This document shows, in pieces, positions 32,985 to 44,301 of a stretch of 64,000 nt of DNA. This DNA is from Selaginella moellendorffii. Lineage: Eukaryota > Streptophyta > Lycopodiopsida > Selaginellales > Selaginellaceae. The position numbers were made by a program, and so were the translations under genes. How positions within the stretch are numbered: position 1 is the stretch's first letter; each line of letters opens with the position of its first letter. Location of the stretch: assembly GCF_000143415.4 (NCBI RefSeq), contig NW_003314401.1:242987-306986 (forward strand), given 5' to 3'. The notes under the pieces are model-generated. The model did no database searches. It was not told the DNA's origin and saw nothing but the letters and a program-made list of their open reading frames with translations.

Positions 32985-33058
32985 ACTTATTCTCAAAAAA
33001 GGCCCTCTAGTGAGTGCTCCAGTCTTCCCTCCCCCAATCTTTTACAACCACAACCTGA

Positions 33059-33538
33059 TCAAAGCCCGAATGAGAAGAGTTGCAAGATCTGAATATAAAA
33101 GATACAAACCTCGGCTGGGAGAGGTGGGTTTCTTGCATACGTTACGCCTTCAGGGGACCAAGGAACTGTAGATTGGACGAAATGTTGGTGAGCACACAAA
33201 CATTGGAGAAAAACAAACCTGCGTATGGCTCTGGATGCTGGAACTTCTTGAACTCGGCCTCTCCCTTGACAATGAGCCTCTCTATTGCATCCACATCTAC
33301 CACATCCTTGTTGACATCGAATCTGGCTCTCAGCTTAGATGCCTGCACAAGCACACAAGAAGAAGAATGCACGCTTGGATCGCAACACGCCTCCTCACCT
33401 CCTTGTAGAAGGGCTCCCGGAATATGACCCAATCAAGGGTATGGTGGAGCGCCTTCCTGTAGAGCCGACACACCCGTCTCCTCTGGGCATCTCGCCGGGC
33501 CGCAAGTGATGCCAAACCAGCGATCGTTAAAGAGGCAC

Positions 33539-33542
<4 letters not shown>
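33059..33542 (-). CDS. Mitochondrial complex I subunit NDUFB9 (B22, LYR protein)
   Basis: An accessory subunit of respiratory complex I. Exons 33399-33542, 33219-33342 and 33059-33165 join in frame to 124 residues. The N-terminal LYR-type motif is RRRVCRLYRKALHHTLDW, followed by FREPFYKE, RARFDVNKDVVDVDAIERLI, KFQHPEPYA and, on the last exon, VPWSPEGVTYARNPPLP. These are in family order. The C-terminal end after ARNPPLPAE is uncertain because a donor site there could lead to a further exon. The start is 113 bp from the divergent NdhT start. Confidence 0.9.

Positions 33543-33572
<30 letters not shown>
33541..33572. repeat. (TC)n microsatellite at NDUFB9 start
   Basis: A run of about 15 TC units directly upstream of the NDUFB9 ATG, i.e. 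a GA tract in its 5' UTR. Confidence 0.85.
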
Positions 33573-33573
<1 letters not shown>

Positions 33574-33655
33574 CTTCAACAAGAGTTAAATTGACTCTCT
33601 ACTTAGGGCTTCCTAGGTACTTATCTTGTCCCAGCCATACATTCCAGTTTTTATC

Positions 33656-34479
33656 ATGCTGCTGAGCCGCTCTTCTTCTTCTTGCCATGGCCGTCCTCGT
33701 CCTCAGCTCAAGGTGGGATCCTCCTCGCCCATCAAATGCTCCGCTGTGCCCAACGCTCCCAACAAACGAGCCAACAGAATGATTGAATGGAGCTCTCCGG
33801 ACGAAGGATGGATCCGATTTGACAAAGATGATGATCCGGATAAGGAGGGCCAAGGAGGAGGAAGGGCAGCAGCTGAAGCAGCAGCAGCAACACAAGAGGG
33901 CAAAGACGATCAAGCTGGACTGGACGACACCATTACGGATCTCATAGCACACGTATCGGGAACACATTACGAGTGAGTAAAACCGAAGCCCACCATTGAC
34001 TGTGTGTGATCTTGCGGTTTCGCTTGTGGATCCACAGGTTCTTGGGGATCACACCTGAAGCTGACACAGAGGAAATTAAAGTGGCTTATAGGAAGCTGTC
34101 TAAGCAGTACCATCCTGACTCCACCACACTCCCTCTAGAGGTAGCGGGAAAGAAATTTCTCCGTCTCAAGGAAGCGTACAACGTGTTGAGCAGCGAGGAC
34201 GACAGGAAGCTCTACGATTGGCACTTGGCGCAGGAGGCATCCAAAGCGAGAGGGGGCAGATTCATCTGGCCTTACGAAGTGGATAGAAGCCAGCTCAGAG
34301 AAAGCAGCAAGCCTCCAAAATGGAAAACCGAGTGGCAGCCCAAGCTAGACCCAATTGAAGTGCTCGACGGGAAGAATCTCAAGCTGAGCGACCAGCAACA
34401 GACAGCACTTGCGTTTGATCTCTTTGCCATCCTTGTGTCTGTTGCCACTATGATTTACGTTGGCTTCTTTAAACATTGA
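33656..34479 (+). CDS. ndhT: NdhT (CRRJ): J-protein subunit of the chloroplast NDH complex
   Basis: Exons 33656-33972 and 34038-34479 encode 252 residues. A Ser-rich chloroplast-transit-like start (MLLSRSSSSCHGRPRPQLKV) is followed by DEGWIRFDKDDDPDKEG. A J domain follows with SGTHYEFLGITPEADTEEIK, the HPD tripeptide in YHPDSTTLP, and RLKEAYNVLSSEDDRKLYDW. A C-terminal hydrophobic anchor (LFAILVSVATMIYVGFF) ends the protein. Domain order and the GWIRFDKDDD block match NdhT, which sits on the stromal side of plastid NDH near the ferredoxin-binding subunits. That implies a plastid NDH complex is or was used in this species. An upstream in-frame Met at 33626 is possible. Confidence 0.88.
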
Positions 34480-35429
34480 CCACCTATGAGTGGCCGACTA
34501 TAGATGATCGCAATTAAAGTAAGTTTAAAAGGAGTTAAAGTGCTGCAGCCACGCCGGCCAACTCGACGTGCATGCTACTGCTTCACTTCCACGCAGCTAT
34601 TCCTTCCAGAGGAACTCAAGGCTGCAAATATGTGTTCCCAGGATGAGACCGACATTGTTGTTCATGTGGATGGACATGAGTTTCACTTTCGTTTTTTGTG
34701 GGTGGTGCTGAGTTAAGCTTTGGCATCATTCTTGGTTTGAATTGAATCAAGCCTTGAATTCTCTCCCTTTTGCTTTGTTTTTTATAGTGTTTCTCCTACA
34801 CCTCTCACTTTTATTCCCTTTCATTTTTTTTCTTCAACCTCTGCTTTTATCTCTTTTATTTCTCTATTGTTCTTCCTTCGTGTTCCTCAGTTCCTTTGAT
34901 CTTTGAGTGACACTTGGCACCCGTTGCCTGGTACAGCAGTATGGGATGATGGAGTACGGCCAGATTTCCATGGGGGGCTACTCAACGGTGTGAAGCTTTA
35001 CCCCGGAAAGCAGGGCTGTCTCTGGGTGAGGGGAGACGATGTGCTCACTACTGTGTGTAGCAAGGATTGGTTTGTGGACATGAGGCACCTAGTTAGACGT
35101 GAAAAGGAGATTATCAGGGTTACCTAGTTACATGTGAAAAGGCAAGTGCAACTAGGTTCCTGGAGGCCATCGCTCTCCATTGTCCAAGAGGTTGCAGTTG
35201 TGGGCAGGATGCCAACGTGTTCATCCAGAAACTTGCACCAGAGTGGAGATAGACTAATCAAAGAAGAACAAAAATAAAAGACTCAAAAGAGTCATTACCA
35301 TTGCATTTTTTTTAAAAAACTACACTTGAACGAATTAATGCATTTAAGAATACAAGTGAATAGGCATGAAAATCCACCTTTTAGACCATTTACAATCTGC
35401 ATGAATACAAAGGCAAGGACTAACAATTT
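34480..35429. other. No gene; pyrimidine-rich and low-complexity flank of repeat region
   Basis: This stretch has a strongly T/C-rich segment at about 34760-34890 and otherwise AT-rich sequence. It marks the switch from the compact gene island to the repeat region. No supportable gene. Confidence 0.5.
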
Positions 35430-36809
35430 TTGATTTTTTTGTGTTTCAATTCTGAACTTCCTCATGAGTTGCCTCTGTTACGAGGTGTGGAGCATGGGAT
35501 TACATTGGAGTCGGGGATGCGGCCAATTTACCGGCATCCATTTCGGTTAAGTTATGTGGAAGAGCAAGAAGTTCAACAACAAGTCAAGGAGTTACTTGAA
35601 TTTGGATTTATTCAACCAAGTAAGTCTCTATTTGGTGCTCCGGTCTTACTTGTGAAGAAGAAAGATAGTTTAATGCAGATGTGTATTAACTACCGCACTT
35701 TAAACAAGAAGACAGTGAAAGATAAAATGCCGATGCCACATGTGGATGATATTCTAGACAAGCTTAGTGAAGCACGAGTGTTTACTAAGATTGATATAAG
35801 GAGTGGATATCATCAAATTGCAATGGATGATGCATCTATTTCCAAGACGGCGTGCAATACAAACTTTGAACATTTTGAGTTTACAATTATACTGTTTGGT
35901 TTGATGAATGCACCAGCCACATTTACTCAGTTGATGACGGAGGCATTTGGGTGTTATCTTCATGAGTTTGTGGAGATTTTCTTGGACAATATTCTTGTTT
36001 TTAGCAAGAATATGGGGAGCATAAGATGCATTTGCGCAAGGTTCTTTTGTTACTCCGAGACAACAAACTTCATGCGAATAAGAGCAAATGTGAGTTTGCA
36101 AAGTCGGAGGTGGAATATCTAGGCCATATTGTGACATCAAAACAGATCCAAGGAAGGTGGCTGTGGTGGAAAATTGGCCTACACTGACTACAGTGGCTGA
36201 GTTGTATAGTTTTCTTGGTATGACTAGTTACTACTAATGTTTCCAGCATAAATTTGCAGAGGTGGCTATTCCTTTGACACGGTTGTTACGCAAGAATATA
36301 CCATTCGAGTGAAAGAAGCCATAAGAGGAGAGTTTTGTGGTGTTGCAATGATTGTTGAACGAGACTCTAGTGCTTCACATTGCTGATCCATTGAAACCTT
36401 ACGAGGTGACATGCGATGCAAGTGGTTATGCACTGGGAGGAGTTCTCATGCAAGAGGGATAGCCTATTGCATATGAGAGTCAAACTTTGAATTCTGTGGA
36501 GCAACACTATTCCATATATGAGCAAGAATTACTCTCTATTGTTCATGCTTTATGGACGTAGCGGCACTATCTTTATGGTGCAGTGTTTGTGGTGTTAACA
36601 GATCACAAACCACTTATGTATCTTTTCACACAGAAGGAGTTGAATTCTAGGCAAGCTCATTGGATGGTCAAGCTTATGGACCTTTACTTATTCCTCAAAT
36701 CCGTTAGTGTAGTGTCTCTATGGACTTCATCACTTGTTTGCCATGAACACAGAGGAAAAAGGAGCAAGTATGGGTCATAGTGGATTGGTTGACGAAGTAT
36801 GTGCGGTTG
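35430..36809 (+). mobile_element. Decayed Ty3/gypsy retrotransposon relic (RT, RNase H, integrase scraps)
   Basis: One frame at 35430-36000 reads through reverse transcriptase motifs: FRLSYVEEQEVQQQVKELLE, KKDSLMQMCINYRTLNKKTV, RVFTKIDIRSGYHQIAMDD, LFGLMNAPATFTQLM and, in place of the YxDD box, FLDNILVFSKN (last Asp lost). After frameshifts come CDASGYALGGVLMQ and LTDHKPLMYLF of RNase H, then DWLTKYVRL of integrase after a deletion. Stops and frameshifts are frequent. Composition is AT-rich, unlike the second gypsy element at 49088. It is cut off at 36809 by the terminal repeat of the DNA transposon. Confidence 0.88.
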
Positions 36810-36834
36810 TAAGCTCTATTTCGTTAAAGTGGGA
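36810..36834 (+). repeat. Left terminal inverted repeat
   Basis: 25 bp beginning TAAGCTCTATTTCG and ending AAAGTGGGA, matched without mismatch by the reverse complement of 49063-49087. A related AAAATGGGA follows 13 bp inside. Confidence 0.85.
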
Positions 36835-37470
36835 TTTATTCAGTAAAATGGGACTAGGTACAAATTTTCAAGTATTTGAAAATGACGTGAAATTATATGT
36901 TTTTTGTCCAGGGGCTAGACATATCTGGGGCATGGTGACTAGCGCGGTGACTTTGTGTCCAGACTGAGTCCATCTGGTTGTATAATAAATCTCATTGTCA
37001 AGGTGAACAAGCCGAATCTGAAGCTAAAGAAGAGCGATGGCATGCGCGCACACACTATTTGTTTGTTCATTGAGCGTGTGGTGAGCTTTCCAAGATGAAC
37101 ATCATTCTTATTAGCTAGACATATAACTTAATGGTGAGAACATTTAGATATTATTCAATGTTATTTTTTTCTAACAAATCTAATTGTAAAGGTGTAGCAA
37201 GAGGCATTGCTAGTATGGAGAAGTCATTTAACTCATTTGACCCTTAGTGTATTTTCATGAAACTAAATAACATTCATATTATTAAGGAATTTCTCTAGTA
37301 CCTTTTTTTTACGACATAGAGGCTTGCATTTCTTTCAAAGGTGATTTAGTAAAAGGCCTGAGGGCACATGCCATTCTATTTCTCAAACCGGTATTAAGAT
37401 ATACTAGTGCAAAGGGAAAAAGGTATTTGGTGATCAAGTAAATGGCATGAGGGCACACGCCATTATAAGC

Positions 37471-37728
37471 CTAAGCGCTAGTGGACACCTCCTTTTTGGT
37501 ACTCTCAGCAGTACTATCATCCTTCTCCGGGTCAGTTGTTTTGCTTTGGATTGTTGTCTCTGACGTTACTGGGGCGTTCTCGATAGTTGTTAATGTTGCC
37601 GTTTGTTCAGAAAAATGATCACCTGGAGTATAGTACGGGGAGTTTGGAAGACTTATATATTCTACATCTTCACCTATCTCCTTCTCCGTTTCCTTTTCTG
37701 CCTCACTTACAGATTTTGTGCTTGCCAT
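37471..37728 (-). CDS. Small Ser/Thr/Glu-rich hypothetical ORF of the transposon
   Basis: An 85-residue frame beginning MASTKSVSEAEKETEKEIGE and ending STKKEVSTSA, rich in Glu, Lys, Ser and Thr, with a YISLPNSPYYTPGD stretch. It lies 3' of the transposase on the same strand, so it could also be a last exon of that gene. A copy of the 22-bp palindrome follows its stop. I do not recognise it. Confidence 0.3.
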   Translation of the reverse strand: MASTKSVSEAEKETEKEIGEDVEYISLPNSPYYTPGDHFSEQTATLTTIENAPVTSETTIQSKTTDPEKDDSTAESTKKEVSTSA

Positions 37729-38441
37729 GAGAATGCTCTTCACCCTAAAATATGGAGTTCGTTGTGTTATAAAAGGAAACCAACACACACGCTGCAAGGG
37801 AATGATGGTACATAAAGCATGTAAGCCCACAATATGGGTTTATGTGCCATTAATATAGGCCACACGCCATATTATTAGATTTATGCACGTGTGATTGGTA
37901 AATGTATATGTCACATCATCTTTGTTTTACCTCACACACTATATCAGGCCTAATGAACCATATCACATGTGCGCACATGCTATATATATGGAGAAGTATT
38001 ATGCAAGGATAGAAAAATTCAATGCATGATTGTGGAGAGCAATGGCATGAAGCCACATGCTAAATAACATTTTAGAGAAAGAATTAAAATAGAAACATGC
38101 AAACAGTACTGAGTGGACCAAGACTTAGAAGTGCACAATTGAATGAGGTATTTCTAATAAATATTTCACTCACCTCATATAGGAATGGCTACCACTCTCA
38201 AATGGCGTATTGCCTCATGCCATCACCTCGCAATTTGTTATAACAATCCAATGAATTCATATTCGGCTTGTTCACCTTAAACTTTAAGTAAGATTTGCTA
38301 GAACAACTAAGAATTTATACTTGTTATTTGTATCATCTCACCTAGGAATGGCGTAAGGCCACATGCCATCACGCCTCCTCTGATTTAGATTCGGATTGTT
38401 CACCTTGAAATAAAATACATTAGAAACTTAGTAAAGGAATA

Positions 38442-41400
38442 TTAATAAATCTCACCTTGAACCCGGGTTATGAATGCTCTTGCTGCATCTCTTGCATGGT
38501 CTAGCAAGGTGATGGTGGCACTCTGCTTCCGCATCCAACCATGCACAACATTATCCACCGATATGCTCATGCTGGGATCCCTTGGATTCAGCACCCATCT
38601 CTTTTCTAGGCAATCCTTCGTATATCCGGAACTTGGCTTGAACCACTCCACAGTTACATTGAAGGAGTTAGTTTCCGCGTCCTCCTCTGCATCAGTGATG
38701 CAGCGCCCCACCCATATCATTTGTTTTTTATTACTGGGTCTGACAAACACGACCATTCCTTTGCAGACCTGTACTGGATTGAATGCTGAATCCGGCTTCT
38801 TGTTCCTCGGCCCACAATAGTGATCCTCAACATCGTTATCTGTCACTGCATTTCCAGAGGACATTGTTCCGCTACTATCTGGTGCTCTGGGTTCTGGCCA
38901 AAAGGACTCTTCCAATTCTTCATATACAACCGGCCCATTTTGGATAGCAAATATAATCTTCTCCCAGTATTCGAGCAAAGGCTTGCACCTCTGAAAATAG
39001 GATTCTCCACCAAACACCAACCCCCTCTTCCAGAAGGCAATATGCTGTCTAATCCCGGCCACTATACTTTCCTGGTCTTTGAGTCCATCCGGGTGCATCG
39101 GCCGTGGGGAACCCTGAGGAATCATAGGTTCCCCAGTTATGGGATCTCTCTTGAAGAGTTCAATGCCGTCCACTGGCAGCCACACTGTGTCCCATTCTCT
39201 CATCTTGTACCTCATCACTAGAGCACCGTCACGCATGCTGAAATGAAACTGAAGAGGCTTGGAGTGGCCAATCAGCGTTTCGGATCCGTCCCTGATGTAG
39301 CCTCTTACAAACCCCTTAAAGTCTGGAACCTCTGTCACAAGTGCAGCTTCAACAGTGCCTTTGATGCAATTTTGGAATTCATCGTAGAGTTGTGGGAGGG
39401 TGAGGACATTGGATCGCCGGAGGGACTCTACCAGGTGACTGAACATGGCATCGACGTCTTCATGAGTGTGCCCAACCATGAGAAAGCCAAGTGTAACCAT
39501 TTCAAATATGCCTTTGGCAACAAGCATCGCCAAGTATGCGAAGACGTACATGTTTTTGTTCTCACTGCCAGCATTGTCTGTTTGGAGCAGAAGATGGGGT
39601 GGAAGGCCACATCGGCCGCAAGAACTTCCTTGAGATTCTGCTTCGTTTGGATGAGGCTGTGCATTCACCGGGCGACCAGCCTCGTCGGAATGGCATGAGG
39701 CCTCACGTGATAACCCTACAATCTGACGGCCAACATATTCATTGGGATGGCATGGGGCCCCACGCGATACTGCAAGCCTTTGCTCCTCCTCCAGCTGAAC
39801 CCTGTATGGGGTTCGATCGACAAGGGCCTTATGCAAGGGTTGGCCGTTCAGCTCAGTCTGCGCACTTTGCAGAGACCTTAAGTGTTTTGCTAGGGACACA
39901 ATCATCATGTTTGCACCCCCGCCACCCCATAGAGGTACAAAGAAGTTCCCATAGTTCTGGGCACCATGCCCATGAGCGATTATTACAAACAGAGACACAG
40001 GCAGCTGCATGGATGAAGAGACTGCCTTGGGGGCAGGATTGAGTCGAGGTAAGCAGTTCTTTTTCTGGTCCATTTTGTCGTGGATGATGCAGAGGTAAGA
40101 GTCAGGTCTCTCCATGGAGAGAATCCTGTTATGATAATATGTAGTCCTGCAGCTTCTCTGCTCGATGTTGTGGTCGAGCCGCCTTCTAACCAATGTCTCT
40201 CGCTCTTAAGCGCTGCAAGAATTCTTCGACAAAGCCATTTTGATAGCAGTGCCCTCGTCACACTTTGAAAAGCTGGAGTACTTTCCTATACTCACATCCC
40301 TGAACCTGTTGCTCCACAATCTACTAAATCTAGATTGGCTCAGCTTCCTGTAGCCATTACTCTGGAGTTCCCGATTCACATCTTCCAATATGGCCCCCTT
40401 GGTATACATGGAAGGGAGAACTCGTTGGGTGTCTCGTGTTCCATCTTCCAAGAGGCGGGTTTTATGTGGTTGCTGCTCGCTACATGTCTCGACAAACCTC
40501 TTGAAGATTGCCTCTCCATATACAACATAACCCCTGGTTTTGTGTGTACCGTCGTTCCCATGGACTGCCTGTTGAACCCTTTGTTCCTCGAACTCAGTTT
40601 TGATTCTGTAGAATGTGGTTCGAGGGACTCCATAAATGTTCATGCAGACCAAACCCCTCTGGAAGACCATGCCCCCCACCTGATGTTCTGAAGCATCAAC
40701 AGATGACCGTAATGCCTCATACACAAAATTGCGAGCTGCCTTCCAGGACAATGTCTTGTATCTTGCTCTCTCCTCTTCAATAGCATCCCAATCAGCATGT
40801 TGACAGCACCTCCTCTTGCAACAAGCAACTGTCGAGACCATTCGAACCTCCATCGCCATTTTCTACCTTTTCGGTTCGTTGCTCAGATCCCTTTGGCTGC
40901 GCTTTAGGAAGGTGTACTTTCTTTTCCCATGAAGAGATGTTTTGTCATCAGTTATAGTGGTGTTTGATTGTGAATCCTTCACATTCTCAAACACTAAGTG
41001 CCTCAATTTCCACCGCACAATGCTTCCAATAGTCAGACTGTTTTCTTCTGTGTCAACAACCTTTAAAATCGCAACTCCAATATCATCCCAGCCCAATTCT
41101 TGATTAGCAACCGCATCTCTTGGATCAACAACTGTGGCTAAGCCCTCAGCTACCACCTCCCCCTCGGGGTTGTTTAGAAACAGCTTTGCCTGAATCCATG
41201 TAGCACAGTTCTTAAGATCTACGGAGGGAACATGCGTCGCACTTGTGCTGTCCCCAACATCTGCTTTCTTCTGAAGATTTTTCAAGGCAACAACAACATT
41301 TACCCCGACGACCATCTCTCCTCGTTCAATAGCGACCACATTCCCATCGAAGACAGTCTCTATTGATACAGCAGCATTGCCTTCCCCAAGCCTTTGACAG

Positions 41401-41498
41401 TGTATAACAAAGTTCCGATCCATAGACACAAGGGTCCCTTTTGCAACTCTCTTCCCACCATTCAAAATGTAAACCTTTTCCCCAACCCTGAAGGCCAT
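38442..41498 (-). CDS. DDE-type transposase with GHTHEDVD motif; one frame broken by two stops
   Basis: A single minus-strand frame of 1018 codons is interrupted only by TAG at 40863-40865 and TAA at 40206-40208. Part 1 (41498 to 40866) is a leader with MAFRVGEKVYILNGGKRVAK and NQELGWDDIGVAILKV. Part 2 has a Cys cluster (CCKRRCC) and a possible helix-turn-helix (YGVPRTTFYRIKTEF). Part 3 has IIHDKMDQKKNCLPRL, LLLQTDNAGSENKNMYVFAY and FLMVGHTHEDVDAMFSHL. The conserved acids in DKMDQ, QTDN and HTHED are candidates for the DDE triad. This motif set is shared with a widespread plant and algal transposase-like family that I recall as DUF7869-type, but I cannot name the superfamily. Two palindromes lie inside the frame at 39690-39758, possibly as retained introns. 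Activity of this copy is doubtful because of the stops. Confidence 0.75.
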
Positions 41499-41869
41499 TC
41501 TGAAAATGCAGAAAAAAAGTTAAGACCATACAAAAAATGATTGGAGAATGGCCTAAATCATAACATACCAAACAACCTCAATAGCATGAGGCCACATGCC
41601 ATTATTCAAACATGCTATTGACACCCACGTGAAATTTCGCATTCACAAAATTGGCATGAGGCCTCATGCCATCTTGATATACACACAGCTGCAGGCAAGT
41701 AAAAACATACATGACAATACGCTAGCCATGAAATTGCAAGGGCCCAAGATGGCATGTGGCCTCATGCCATTTCTAAATGTGGTCCTAAGCCATTCCATGG
41801 TGAACATACCAGGAAGCACAAGTGCCGAATATCAAGAGGAAGCGGTAGCCACACCAAAGACAATGCCGC

Positions 41870-41995
41870 TCGCAACACCGCAACTACTCGTAGCGCCGCT
41901 CGCAACACCGCAACTGCTTGTAGCGCCGCTCGCACAAATTGCCACTCGCAAAAACTGCCGCTCGCAATGGCGCTCGCAATGCCGCAACCGCTCGT
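41870..41995. repeat. Tandem GC-rich repeat, about 27-bp unit
   Basis: Units of the type GCGCCGCTCGCAACACCGCA are repeated two to four times with decay toward the right. A similar CTCGC/GCATC-rich stretch lies at about 43690-43850. Neither looks coding. Confidence 0.6.
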
Positions 41996-42792
41996 AGACG
42001 CATAAACCACAGCTCACAACGCCGCTTACACAAGCAGCGCTCACTACGCTCAGCGGAACCAAGAACACGGCGCACAAAAATGATAGACCTAGGAATGAGT
42101 TCGAGAATGCAAAACTAACACACGCTTGAACGTCACATCAAATCCTCTGACAAACCAGATCTTATGATTCCTCTGACAAATTTCAAACTGAGTAGCTTCT
42201 AGACTTTGCTGTCGGAGGTTGAACTTTGTCACATCATGTCCTTGCCTCGATCCAGCTGTGCCATGTCAGTGATTCGAACTTTGCCATGCCATGTCAGCGA
42301 TTTGCGCCAAGATTATTCGCCGTGTAAAGGAATAATTATGCTGTGTGTGTACGTCCATTTATGGCAATATAAGGCCACACGCCATTCAAAGAATAATGCT
42401 AGTCGAGCATTTTTTGGTGCATTTTTGGGTTCAAAATTGCATGAGCCCACACGCTATAAAGTTTACCTGTACCAAAAATAGAAACAGCTTTATTTACTTG
42501 GGAATTTAAGTGGTTGAGGCATTTTTAAATTTACAAACACATGCCCTACTTACATTCCTTTGGTTGCTTAAAATTCAAAAATATTATAAACCTTTCTTTT
42601 TGCATTTTCAATGTTTTCAATTATGGTTTTTGATTTTTGCAGGACCAGCCTAGTAATCTATTTGCATCCTGTCATGTTTATAGCTAGCTTTCGTTTGTCC
42701 CCTTCGCTAGCCTGAGATACATTTGCTCGGCATCTGCCTCTTACAGCATTTGCCTAGAAAGGGCATCTTTCTTCACGCAGCATTTGCCACAT

Positions 42793-42820
42793 GTTTAGGG
42801 TTTAGGGTTTAGGGTTTAGC
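42793..42820 (+). repeat. Interstitial telomeric repeat (TTTAGGG)3
   Basis: Three to four units of the plant telomere repeat lie inside the DNA transposon, in a noncoding part. Confidence 0.85.
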
Positions 42821-44301
42821 AATTCAGTAGCTTGATAAACATGCAAATACAGAACTTGATGAAAAATCCTTTGATATGTCACAATGCCCCTAGGACCATA
42901 AACACATTTCAATAGAGAGGGTCCTTTCATTTTATAACTCCTTACGTAAATCTTGGTGAAACCAGAGTTAGTGAAGTTAGTTTCTTGTGATCCTGCATCT
43001 GATTGTGATGTCCCTTTGCAGTGTCGATGGAAAGGTCAATGCACACCAAACTGTAAAATCTTGGAGCAAAATAACGGTCGGATCTATGGCAAATGCCCCT
43101 GAAACATTGTAAGGCTCGTGTGGTCTCATGTGGTGTCCGATCGAGATGGTTCTTTGCAAGGTCATCAAGAAAGACATTGTATACCATTTTGTAAAATCTA
43201 GTTGCGATCTAACGGTTGGATCTCCAGAAAACTCAAAAAAATCTCGCGCGTGTCAGAATATTCTAGGAATATACTCCTATGTGCCCCTGAAAATGGCATG
43301 CGGCCCCACGCCATTCAAGAGATAACGCCAGATGACGCCGAGCATTTTTTGGTGCATTTTTTTGGATTTTTTATATACCATTCTTTATTTAGCTAAACAT
43401 CTGGCATTTTTGGAAATACAAGATGCTTTGGAATATCCAATCATGCATGGTATAAATATAGCGAGGGTATTAAATGATATCCCAATCATGATCTTTCTTT
43501 TGGATTTCGCATGCATGCAGTCCGAGGAATGATGACGTTGCGGATTTCTTTTGGATTTCACGTGCATGCATGCGTGCGGCGATCCAGAAATTAATGGTGG
43601 CGCCCAAGTCCGAGGAATGATGACGTGGCGGGATTACCAACCGTCGTGACATTTCGCGCGTGTGAGGTTAGGTTTTGCATTTTGCTTCGTACTCGCGCTT
43701 GCACACTTGCGCTCGCATCGCGCTCCCACTCGCGATCACGCTCACATTCGCGCTCATCTACCTTCTCTACAGGTTTCTCGTGTGCATCGGCGTCCACTCG
43801 CGCTTGCATCACACTCGCGCTCGCATCGCGCTCGTGTGCATCGGCGTCCACTTCAAGACACACCCAGTTTGTAACTTTGCCGCCAACTCCGCCACCCACT
43901 CCGCCACCCACACGCAGCCCACTTGGCGTCCTGGGAGATTTCAGCGCCACTCTCCAACTGTAAGTGGCAGAGTAGCCTTGCTGCTACGATCCGCTACACA
44001 CACAGTGCACATTCGCCAGCGAGTCCGGCGTCGATTGTCACGCCTCCATTCGGCTTCAAATGGTAAATCTTTTAGGCCAAGTAGAAAATGGCATGAGGCC
44101 ACATGCCATTCAGTAGCAACATTGGCATGCACCGATTGGGCTCTCGAGTGCAGTCCGGTTACAGATGGCGTGTAGCCTCACGCCATCTTAGGATGAAGCC
44201 TCAAGACATCTGATGCAGTGGTGAATGGCGTGTGGCCTTACGTTATTTCCAGCTGCTAGCTTTTCATCTGTCAGCTCTAATTGTTGTGCATTTCTGAACA
44301 G

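Noticed and set aside
34903-35127. A 74-codon frame with DDGVRPDFHGGLL
   Set aside because: Short, isolated, no recognisable domain, in decayed repeat surroundings.
43625-43963. Arg/His/Ser-rich coding frames
   Set aside because: They come from CTCGC-rich tandem sequence and are open in several frames with no recognisable protein.
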